A DNA stretch of 64,000 nt from Rozella allomycis CSF55 (taxonomy: Eukaryota; Rozellomycota). The stretch is from contig KE560848.1 of assembly GCA_000442015.1 (NCBI GenBank), positions 200,037 to 264,036 on the forward strand, given 5' to 3'. A model generated the notes under the pieces. The model ran no database searches and was not told the origin of the DNA. It was given only the letters and a program-made list of their open reading frames with translations. The position numbers and the translations under genes are program-made. Positions 56,511-64,000 of this stretch are shown here, piece by piece (the stretch's first letter is position 1; each line of letters starts with the position of its first letter).

Positions 56511-58339
56511 TTAATCAGTTTCTAGTGTGCTTTCATTATTTTCTAAGGAAAGCATTATGGCATATTCAATCAATTCGTTTTCCGTCATACCTTGAATATT
56601 ATTCGCTCTTGAACGTTCATGCCAAGCAGACATTTGTTCCTGCATTTCTTCTCTATCTTCAAGATAATCTCTAAATTCTTCATTCATTTCTCGATGTGTT
56701 TCTATAATGCAAAACAGGGTCCATATTTACCTTCATCTCGTCTACCATTTGATATGGAGGTCCGCTTTGAAGATTTTCGCCTTTTTTCTCATTTTATCAT
56801 CTATCACGATTTACTTGTAGCTGCTTCTGCGCTTCCACCAAATTGCCAATACTTTATAACTCCATCATACGCAACACAAATCTGACCTTCCCAAACATGA
56901 AACACTGATATGTTAAATATTTCATCTCTATTGTAACTTCGTGGTCGTTTCTCCTCGTATCCACAATTCCCTCCTTTCAACACTGACTTGCTACCTATCT
57001 CCCAAACACAAAAGTCACCATTCTCACTATAAAGAAGGACTAAAGTTATAATACCTAATTGCAGCGATTTGGAAACAATCTATGTGGACTTTAACGATGG
57101 AGCAAAACAACCCTGAATAAACTCTGTTATACTTTTGAAAAAAAACATTACGATGTTTGATCTAACTTAAAAGTACCATCATCCAGTTTAAGCACTACAT
57201 ATAACAGCACAGAGCCCAAACTATCACCCACACAAACCATAAAGGTTGATTCATCGACAGATTGAACTCTCATCGATCTCGCAAACCCAGGCAATTCTAC
57301 AAGAAAGCAGGGTGACATTTCTGCCTTATTTGGATCAATAATACCAATTTTTCTGCTCGCTCTGGAGTAAAATACAATAGAATTCGTTCGGGAACTATAG
57401 GAGATCCAATCAATTGGATGATCAGACACTTGCGAATATCCTATCAAACGCAATAGTGGTATTTCCAAAACAGCAATGTAACCATTGTCATAAGCAAGTA
57501 TCAAATATGAATCCACAACTTTCATATAGTTTATATTTCCAGACGGTGCAAATGATTTGGTTTCCTTAAACCCAATCCTCTCCATTAATACCATATTCCA
57601 TAGAGAGCATCCACCATTATCATCAAGAGCTGCTAGCCAGTTTTGATGATATACTTTAATATTTACAATTGTGCGCGAGTGTATACCTGACAAGTTTTGC
57701 ATGTGGGCATGTGATACGAATCCAGGTGCAACATTCTTATAAACAATTAAACGTCCATCATGATGTCCGCATACTATTACTGATCGATTGATGAAAATTG
57801 TCGATGGTGGAAATATGGATCCGTTCAAAACACAATAGAGAGATTCTTTATACCATTTTCCGCTATTCAAACCTGCAGACACGACAACACCTAAAAATTA
57901 AACACCTACTTCTCATTTACCTAGTTGAAAACACACTATGTTAGCCTTGGTAGTGTTGTAATCAACGATCAAATCGGATGCATATCCCCAAGTGGGATCC
58001 ATTCTCAAAACTTGAAAACAAGTTGGTTTCTTAACTTGCCAGCTACTATTTGTAAAACGAACGTGATTAATGTTACCGCCAGTATCTCCAACGATGTAGA
58101 TATTCACTTCGCCAAGATTCACTATTTAGTCTTCTCAACGGAAGCTTTCCCCAGAATACTTGACAGGCGGCTTTCCAAAATAGATCATCAGTTAAAATAG
58201 CATGCCACTTTTTACAAGTTAAGGATGCATTAAACTTTCATAAATTTATTAAATTTCTTACAATGTCAATAGGATCTTGTATGTGACTCAATACATGCAC
58301 AAGAATTTCCTCTGGGATAGACGCAATAGGACTACTCAT
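56511..58339 (-). CDS. F-box + WD40 + C-terminal UIM protein (Ufo1-like)
   Basis: Likely substrate receptor of an SCF ubiquitin ligase. Exons 58262..58339, 58077..58234, 57921..58045, 57152..57890, 57055..57123, 56815..57026, 56731..56787 and 56511..56701 give 542 aa. The F-box is at the N-terminus (SIPEEILVHVLSHIQDPIDI then LTCKKWHAILTDDLFW). WD-type strands follow (VIVCGHHDGRLIVYKN; NGGCSLWNMVL; ENGDFCVWEIG; VAYDGVIKYWQFGG). Next come a basic, NLS-like linker (KKRRKSSKR), a helical segment and the final ubiquitin-interacting motif ELIEYAIMLSLENN. F-box, propeller and UIM in one protein are the layout of yeast Ufo1. Introns are 27-31 nt. Confidence 0.8.
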
Positions 58340-58730
58340 CAACTTTTACGAAATTTCGGATTCCTTTTCGATACAACCCAAAGCAATGATAAGAAAGAGA
58401 TTGAAGCGGCGAAATATGAAAAAGAACTTGTTTTGGATCTTGCATTCAAGAAAATGATTACAAGAAGGATAATGAATTTTTTGAAAATGATTTTTGTTCA
58501 CAAATTGAGTCATAATTGAATGAGAATAGTCATAATTGAATATTTAAATATATAAGAAACCAATGGGTCATCCACTGTATAAGAAATCGGGAGAAAAATC
58601 GATTTGGCTTACTTGTATTCGTTAGTACTAGTATTACTTAGTAGTAGTAGTAGTAAGTACAGTATTTTTTCATTATAAGTAATTATTGATTTTAGATCTA
58701 CAGCTAGGGCCCAAGACCCCTGGTCGTTAG
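58340..58730. other. Divergent promoter region, no supported gene
   Basis: About 390 bp between the F-box gene (-) and the first GTPase (+). A plus-strand frame without ATG is open to 58519 (ends FLKMIFVHKLSHN) but has no start and overlaps F-box exon 1 in antisense. There is a TAGTA microsatellite near 58625..58650. Nothing else is seen. Confidence 0.4.
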
Positions 58731-60323
58731 ATGAGAAAAGTTTTTATTCTTTGGGGAATCCTCGGTTTTATTGTTGCATATCGGCATCGTTTTAATGAGC
58801 CTATCAGAGTTCTTCTACTTGGTTACAATGGTGCAGGCAAGTCAACAATAGTCAACGTGCTTGGTGGGTTGACCACAGATGCCAAAGAAATAGCTCCTAC
58901 AGGTTCAAGTAGCTTTTCGTTTACGAAGGAGTGCGAAAAGTACTATTTGACACATGAGGGTAGATCCTTGTATGTTGTTGACACTCCTGGATTTGGACCA
59001 GATGAGGAGTGGAATACCAAATTAAGAAAACAAATAGCTACCGATGTTCCACGTTTGTTATTTGGATTTGATGCGTTGATTTTTGTAATTCCCGTGGAGA
59101 AGATTAGGGAGCGTGATTTAGTTTGGATTGATTTTTTTAATTCCTATATTGACCAAGAAAAATTAATCGCAGGAAAATTAAGTCAAGGTATTATTGTTTT
59201 TACATATGCTGATGACATTCCAATGGATCCAAAGTTTGAAAATGAGCTAATTTCTCAAGCTTTGATAAAAACAATGATGACAAAATTTATTTTTTATCGC
59301 CATGAATCAGGAAATAAGAACGGTATTAGACTTGGACCTAGTGAATTGAGAACCGCATTTCGTAAACAGGTGTGCACTGATTTGATTGAGTTGTTCGAGT
59401 TTAACGATTGGAAGCACTATGATACTGACGAAATGATAAAGACCACAGAGAAATTTGAGTATCAAAAACTTAAAAGTGAAGAGTATCGAAAGCTCCGTGA
59501 AGAACTTGAAAAGTCATTTATGAGAATTAAACATTTTAGTGAAAGAGTATCGACTGATCTTAGGGTGAAAGTAAACAAAGTCCTTGACAGTGCCCCTAAA
59601 TCGTTTAAAGTTCGTCGATCTGTAATTCAACATGACACACTTATGGCCGAACAGTTTTTCTACGAAAATACAAGAAAATTGAGAGAATATGTACAAGAAC
59701 ACGACTTTTTGAAGAGGCAATTAGGAATGATGTCTAACAATGTTACCACGTTGATGAATGAGTACTCTATCGCACAGCAAGAATATAATATCGAAAAAGA
59801 ACTGTTTATCAGTGAAACAAGAAAAATTACAGCGGTGCAATTTAGAATTCCATTTAATCCAAATCGCGCTAGTTTTCCAGTCAGAATGACAAAGGCATTT
59901 AGTTTCAATACTGTTCCAGTTTATTATCGGGCTGTCCAGGAGAATGTACAACATGAACTGGATTTGGTTCCAGACTACTACATTGAGAAATTCATGTCAA
60001 GAGCGGGTTTTAGCAATGACAATTTTCGTCAACAATCTTATCGTAACACTAGGCCTACTTTTAATGAATACCTTGATAGAATTCAAGTCTTGAAAGAAAA
60101 AACGGCCAGTGTTTATAGGAGAATCAAAGAAATTAAGCAGCTAAGAGAGGAAATGAAAAACTCTGTTTTTCTTTTCAAGGATTATGAGCACAAAGAAATC
60201 ATCCTTGAATTGGGTGAAAGGGTTTTCACGACAAGCCAGATACGTCAAGAGATATTGAATTCCAAAGTAGTATATATGAACGAAAGCCAAAGGGAGGCAA
60301 ACGCAAGTAGATATTTTATTTGA
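58731..60323 (+). CDS. GTPase with N-terminal secretion-type leader, array copy 1
   Basis: Intronless, 530 aa. A hydrophobic leader (MRKVFILWGILGFIVAY) is followed directly by a GTPase domain of the AIG1/IMAP or septin-like class: G1 LLLGYNGAGKSTIVNVL, G3 VVDTPGFGPDEE, G4 IVFTYADD. From about residue 240 the protein is coiled coil with one very conserved block (MMSNNVTTLMNEYSIA). Two paralogues follow in tandem. Absence of introns among intron-rich neighbours, plus the leader, suggests a recently expanded family, possibly exported. What it acts on is unknown. Confidence 0.8.
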   Translation: MRKVFILWGILGFIVAYRHRFNEPIRVLLLGYNGAGKSTIVNVLGGLTTDAKEIAPTGSSSFSFTKECEKYYLTHEGRSLYVVDTPGFGPDEEWNTKLRKQIATDVPRLLFGFDALIFVIPVEKIRERDLVWIDFFNSYIDQEKLIAGKLSQGIIVFTYADDIPMDPKFENELISQALIKTMMTKFIFYRHESGNKNGIRLGPSELRTAFRKQVCTDLIELFEFNDWKHYDTDEMIKTTEKFEYQKLKSEEYRKLREELEKSFMRIKHFSERVSTDLRVKVNKVLDSAPKSFKVRRSVIQHDTLMAEQFFYENTRKLREYVQEHDFLKRQLGMMSNNVTTLMNEYSIAQQEYNIEKELFISETRKITAVQFRIPFNPNRASFPVRMTKAFSFNTVPVYYRAVQENVQHELDLVPDYYIEKFMSRAGFSNDNFRQQSYRNTRPTFNEYLDRIQVLKEKTASVYRRIKEIKQLREEMKNSVFLFKDYEHKEIILELGERVFTTSQIRQEILNSKVVYMNESQREANASRYFI

Positions 60324-60490
60324 CTAATCAAATAAAGTGTTCTTTAATTATCACGTTATATTGTCATAAATTAATAGTCGATAAACAATGTTAGATCTAT
60401 TCCATTCTCATTCTAGACCATTAAAATATTTCTGCTATTTCTGCATGCCAACAATCCATTTCTAGTTTTGAAATCTTAGCTATCTGATAA

Positions 60491-60536
60491 CCGATCGAAG
60501 ATCTTGATGTAGGAAATTTCAGGGCGATGACCCTAG
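60491..60536 (+). promoter_or_regulatory. Conserved block before GTPase copy 2
   Basis: Contains CGAAGATCTTGAT, GAAATTTCAG and GACCCT just before the ATG; the same elements in the same order precede copy 3. Either a promoter or simply part of the duplicated unit. Confidence 0.45.
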
Positions 60537-62126
60537 ATGAAAAAAATTCTACTCTTAGGATTTCTTGGTTTTATTGTTGCCCCACCAGTTGCCAATAATG
60601 TTTGTAATCGTCCTTTGAATGTATTGACTCTCGGATACTACGGTGCAAGCAAGTCAACCATCATAAACATGTTGAATAATTTCTGTGATTTGGACTCTGT
60701 TGTGAAAGAAGCCTCTACATCTTTAAGTAGTGCTGTTACACTTACGACAATGTACCCTTGCTCTTATGGAGGGAGATCTTTGAATGTTGTTGACACCCCT
60801 GGATTTGAAACAGTGAAATCTTCAAATTTTGAGATCAGAAAAAGGATAGTCGCTGAAGTCTCTGATATCTTCCGTGATGGTATTGATGCATTCATTCTTG
60901 TGGTGCCTTTGGGGAGAACACCAGAACACAGCATTGTGGATATGATCGATTTTCTAAATTCATTGATTACGAAAGATGGTTTTAGCCGCGGGTTTGTTGT
61001 CTTTACCAATGCTGATGGTATGTTGATGAATGCAATTGACGAAAATGCACAAGTTTTACGTTTTAGGGATGAAATCGTCGCTTTGGCTCCAAGGGCAGAA
61101 AGATTTTTAAATTCTGTGAAATATTTGTTTTTTCGTCATGATTTTGAAGAGACGGGTGTTACTAAGCTTGATACAAGTGGTGTTAAAAAACAATTTCTTG
61201 ATCGAGTTTACACTGAAATATTTAAGCTTTGTGAATCCAACAATGGAAGTACATTTAGTACGAATGAAATGAAAAGAGCCAAAGACAAATATGAGAGTCA
61301 GAAACGTGAAATCGAAAAATATCGAAGTATTCGTAAAGAACTGGAAGTGTCTATTTCAGCCATAATTAATCAAAATGAAAATGTTTCTTCTGATCTTTTT
61401 GACAAAATAAAAAAGATGCGTGAAATTGCCCCTTCGCTGACATTTCAAAATCCAAAAGATCAAACGCAAGATGAAATCTTGATAGCGGAAAAGAACTATC
61501 ATGAGCTCACAAAAAACTTGAGAGATTCCATACACACACACAGCTTTTTGCAAAATCAATTAAAAATGATGTCTAATAATGTTACCACGCTGATGGAAGA
61601 GTACTCAATAGCAAGGCAAGAATATAATATCGAAAAGGAATTGTTCATCAGTGAAACAAAGAAAATTGAAGCAGTACAATTTAGAATTCCATGTTATGAA
61701 AATCAGTACTTAGCGTGGTATTATCGGCAAGCTCAGGAGATTATACAGCGTGAACTCGATTCGGTTCCAAAGTATTACATTGACAAGTACATGTCACGAG
61801 CAGGTTTTGACAATGACAATTTTGTCACGCCAAAGTTTTATAGTGTTAATCCTACTTTTAATGATTTCCTTGAACAAATACAAGTGTTAAAAGAGCAAAC
61901 AGCAATTGTTAACAACAGGGTTTCAGAAATTAGGCGATTGAAGGAGGAAATGAGAAACTCCGTTTATCGCATCAAAGATTATGAGCACGGTGAAAAAATT
62001 TTTGTACTGTATGCAAGTAACTTCAATGAGAAAATACGCCAAGATATAATGAATTGCAAAGTAGTTTTTATGAACGAAAGTCAAAGGGGCGGAGAACTAA
62101 GTGCATTAATTTTCAAAGCAAAATAA
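60537..62126 (+). CDS. GTPase with N-terminal secretion-type leader, array copy 2
   Basis: Intronless, 529 aa. Leader MKKILLLGFLGFIVAPPVAN, then GTPase motifs LGYYGASKSTIINML (G1), VVDTPGFETV (G3) and FVVFTNADG (G4). The P-loop Gly before Lys is Ser in this copy (GASKST instead of GAGKST), which could weaken nucleotide binding. Coiled-coil C-terminal half shares MMSNNVTTLMEEYSIA and EYNIEKELFISET with copy 1 almost unchanged, whereas the GTPase domains differ much more. Cys residues in the N-terminal part (NVCNRP, NNFCDL, MYPCSY) would suit an oxidising compartment but are not proof. Confidence 0.8.
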   Translation: MKKILLLGFLGFIVAPPVANNVCNRPLNVLTLGYYGASKSTIINMLNNFCDLDSVVKEASTSLSSAVTLTTMYPCSYGGRSLNVVDTPGFETVKSSNFEIRKRIVAEVSDIFRDGIDAFILVVPLGRTPEHSIVDMIDFLNSLITKDGFSRGFVVFTNADGMLMNAIDENAQVLRFRDEIVALAPRAERFLNSVKYLFFRHDFEETGVTKLDTSGVKKQFLDRVYTEIFKLCESNNGSTFSTNEMKRAKDKYESQKREIEKYRSIRKELEVSISAIINQNENVSSDLFDKIKKMREIAPSLTFQNPKDQTQDEILIAEKNYHELTKNLRDSIHTHSFLQNQLKMMSNNVTTLMEEYSIARQEYNIEKELFISETKKIEAVQFRIPCYENQYLAWYYRQAQEIIQRELDSVPKYYIDKYMSRAGFDNDNFVTPKFYSVNPTFNDFLEQIQVLKEQTAIVNNRVSEIRRLKEEMRNSVYRIKDYEHGEKIFVLYASNFNEKIRQDIMNCKVVFMNESQRGGELSALIFKAK

Positions 62127-62312
62127 ATCATTAACAATCTCATTAAATTTTGACTATCAAATTTCATTAATTTGTTGCGATTAAGTAAACAGTCTATTCA
62201 AGCATAGGACCATCAAAATATTTCCGCATACTTCATAGAATCCTTTTCTTCTTCTAGTTTTAAATATGAAATTGTTAGTTAGCGGATGACCGATCATCTG
62301 GCTTCATACCAT

Positions 62313-62359
62313 GCCGAAGATCTTGATCAGAAATTTCAGACCGAGACCCTGGTTGTTAG
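62313..62359 (+). promoter_or_regulatory. Conserved block before GTPase copy 3
   Basis: CGAAGATCTTGAT, GAAATTTCAG and GAGACCCTGGTTGTTAG directly before the ATG; matches the block at 60491..60536. GACCCCTGGTCGTTAG before copy 1 (58715..58730) is a shorter version. Confidence 0.45.
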
Positions 62360-64000
62360 ATGAAAAAAATTCTACTCTTAGGGTTTCTTAGTTTTATTGT
62401 CGCTCCACCTGTTGCCAATAATGTTTGTAGTCGTCCTTTAAATGTTTTGATGCTCGGATACTATGGTGCAGGCAAATCAACAATCGTAAACGTACTGAAT
62501 GGTTTGTGTGACTTACACCCAGGTGATGCCGCAGAAATAGCTGCTACGGGCTTAGCCAACAATGTAGTTACAACTGAGTGCGAACTCTACTCTTGCACAT
62601 ATGGAGGGAGATCTTTGAATGTTGTTGACACACCTGGATTTCAAACAGTGGAAGCTGCGAATAACGCTGTGAGGAACCTCATAGCTGACGAAGTTCCTGA
62701 ACTTTTTCGTGATGGTATAGATGCTTTCATGCTAGTGTTGCCCTTGGGAAGAACACCTGAGCAACGTATTGTGGATATGATCGATTTTCTTAATTCATTA
62801 ATTACCGAGGAAGGTTTTAACCGCGGCTTTGTTGTTTTTTCCCACGCTGAGGGCATTTTAATGAATGAAAATCAAGAAAGCGAAAGAATTTCAGAATTTC
62901 AGAGAACTGTCCTGGCTTTGGCTCCAAATGCAGAAAGGTTTTTGAATTCAGTGCAGTATATGTTTTATCGCCATTATTACGGACTTAAAGGTCAAATACC
63001 GCTTGATTACATCAGTGTTCGAAGGGAATTTCTCGGACGGGCGTACAATAACATATTCCAGTTATGTGAAGCTAACAATGGAAACACTTTTAGTACGATT
63101 GAAATGAGAAGGGCCAAAGAGAGATTTGATAATCAGAGACGTGAAATCGAACAATATCGGACAATGCGTAAAGAACTTGAAGAGTTATTTTCAGCAATTA
63201 TTAGTCGTAATGAAAATGATATTTCGTCCGATCTTCTTGAAATAAGAAATAATATTGGTGATAATGCCCCTGCAACATTTGAAATTCCAGGTGGTCTAAC
63301 TCAGGATGAAACATTAACAGAAGAAAGGAATTTCCATGAGCAAACAAGAAATTTGAGAAATTACGTCAATGAATTTATCGCTTTGCAGAATGAATTGAGT
63401 ATTATGTCTAGAAACGTTACCGTATTGACGGATGAGTACTCTATCGCGCGTCAGAAATATAATACCGAAAAGGATTCGTTTATTAGTCAAACGGAAGAAA
63501 TTAAAGCTGTGCAATGTGGTCCTCTATATAATCCAAGTGAAAAAAATTTTGGGCAGGCATTGTTAATGGCGATGTTGCCTGGTTCAGAGTTTGCTCTTCG
63601 AATGCTTTGTCATAACATTCGCCAGAATATACAACGTGAACTGGATTCGGTTCCAAAGTATTATATTGACAAGTACATGACAAGAGCGGGTTTTAACAAT
63701 GACAACTTTGACATACCTGTGCTTGATAATAATAAGCCATCTATTAATGATTACCTTGCACGAATTGAATTATTGGAAGAAAAGACCGCAAGAATTAGTA
63801 ACAGGATTACAGAAATTAGGCAATTGAAAGAGGAAATGAGAAACGCAGTTTACCTTGTGGAAGATTATGAGCACAAAGAAAAAATAATAGAGGAGGGTGG
63901 GATATTGTTCGCGCATCCGCAAATGAAGCAAATGATATTTAAGCAGAAAGTAGTTGTTATGAATGAAACTCAAAGGTTTCAAGGAGATCGTCGTATATTT
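62360..64000 (+). CDS. GTPase with N-terminal secretion-type leader, array copy 3 (3' end outside window)
   Basis: Open from the ATG at 62360 to the last base, at least 547 aa, no intron. Leader MKKILLLGFLSFIVAPPVAN, G1 MLGYYGAGKSTIVNVLNG with the normal P-loop, G3 VVDTPGFQTVEA, G4-like FVVFSHAEG (Asp replaced by Glu). The coiled-coil half is longer than in copies 1-2 because of an insert around 63520..63620 (LLMAMLPGSEFALRMLC). It is most similar to copy 2 in the leader and GTPase domain. The array may continue beyond the window. Confidence 0.8.
   Translation, partial: MKKILLLGFLSFIVAPPVANNVCSRPLNVLMLGYYGAGKSTIVNVLNGLCDLHPGDAAEIAATGLANNVVTTECELYSCTYGGRSLNVVDTPGFQTVEAANNAVRNLIADEVPELFRDGIDAFMLVLPLGRTPEQRIVDMIDFLNSLITEEGFNRGFVVFSHAEGILMNENQESERISEFQRTVLALAPNAERFLNSVQYMFYRHYYGLKGQIPLDYISVRREFLGRAYNNIFQLCEANNGNTFSTIEMRRAKERFDNQRREIEQYRTMRKELEELFSAIISRNENDISSDLLEIRNNIGDNAPATFEIPGGLTQDETLTEERNFHEQTRNLRNYVNEFIALQNELSIMSRNVTVLTDEYSIARQKYNTEKDSFISQTEEIKAVQCGPLYNPSEKNFGQALLMAMLPGSEFALRMLCHNIRQNIQRELDSVPKYYIDKYMTRAGFNNDNFDIPVLDNNKPSINDYLARIELLEEKTARISNRITEIRQLKEEMRNAVYLVEDYEHKEKIIEEGGILFAHPQMKQMIFKQKVVVMNETQRFQGDRRIF

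Noticed and set aside
58620-58660. TAGTA-type microsatellite as a regulatory element
   Set aside because: Short simple repeat in an AT-rich spacer; nothing ties it to a function.
1-64000. Alternative genetic code to explain the many in-frame TAA/TAG/TGA
   Set aside because: The stops fall within 26-34 nt GT...AG segments whose removal restores conserved sequence; long exons (BiP, CCP1, the 3-kb repeat exon) contain no internal stops and end at normal ones.

Overview
The window is nuclear DNA of a small-genome eukaryote, most likely a zoosporic early-diverging fungus of the Rozella/Cryptomycota type. The species is an inference. Three things support it: AT-rich, densely packed genes on both strands; about ninety inferred spliceosomal introns, nearly all 26-34 nt (GTA...AG, usually ending TAG or AAG); and a gene set that mixes fungal proteins (EFR3, VIP1, SET3, SVP26, NSA1, cytochrome c peroxidase, SFC1) with flagellar/ciliary ones (CFAP58, an IQCE-like protein, a FAM184-like coiled coil). 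Because introns are so short, most genes look broken as raw ORFs. The exon structures given here were rebuilt by hand from splice sites, reading frame and family conservation. Codon arithmetic closes for almost all of them.

Layout. 1-4.1 kb: end of an ABCB-type transporter, then EFR3. 4.2-6.6 kb: tRNA-Thr, PRPP synthetase, a single-exon unknown gene. 6.7-10.1 kb (-): FAM184-like coiled coil, then tRNA-His. 10.4-15.8 kb: oligopeptidase B (+), then VIP1/PPIP5K and TXNDC9 (-). 15.9-19.7 kb (-): a secreted, acidic, C-terminally anchored repeat protein built from amplified exon-plus-intron modules. 19.7-31 kb: DHHC palmitoyltransferase, SET3-like reader, AT-hook protein, unknown gene, NSA1/WDR74, SVP26/TEX261, a divergent G-alpha, Rab GDI. 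31.3-39.4 kb: GID9/MAEA, CFAP58, PIG-H, a propeller-like unknown, SFC1-type carrier. 39.7-43.8 kb: an accessory island with a PD-(D/E)XK nuclease-like gene and a decayed copy of it, a decayed Ty1/copia gag, a Ca-ATPase fragment, a candidate MITE and short repeats. 44.2-51.6 kb: KAR2/BiP with a metazoan-type ER stress element, then the IQCE-like repeat protein. 51.7-58.3 kb: small secreted protein, cytochrome c peroxidase, family X DNA polymerase, small mitochondrial-type membrane protein, tRNA-Gly, F-box/WD40/UIM protein. 58.7-64 kb: tandem array of three intronless GTPases with secretion-type leaders; the third runs off the window.

How the genes work together. There is no operon logic. Several genes meet in shared processes: ER quality control and secretion (BiP, SVP26, Rab GDI, PIG-H), plasma-membrane phosphoinositide and inositol-phosphate signalling (EFR3, VIP1, G-alpha), ubiquitin ligases (GID9, F-box/UIM) and the flagellum (CFAP58, IQCE-like). 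The acidic repeat protein and the GTPase array look like fast-evolving, possibly host-facing gene families.

Eleven single 'n' characters mark assembly joins. At several of them the flanking sequence is nearly duplicated, so local coordinates there may include artefacts.
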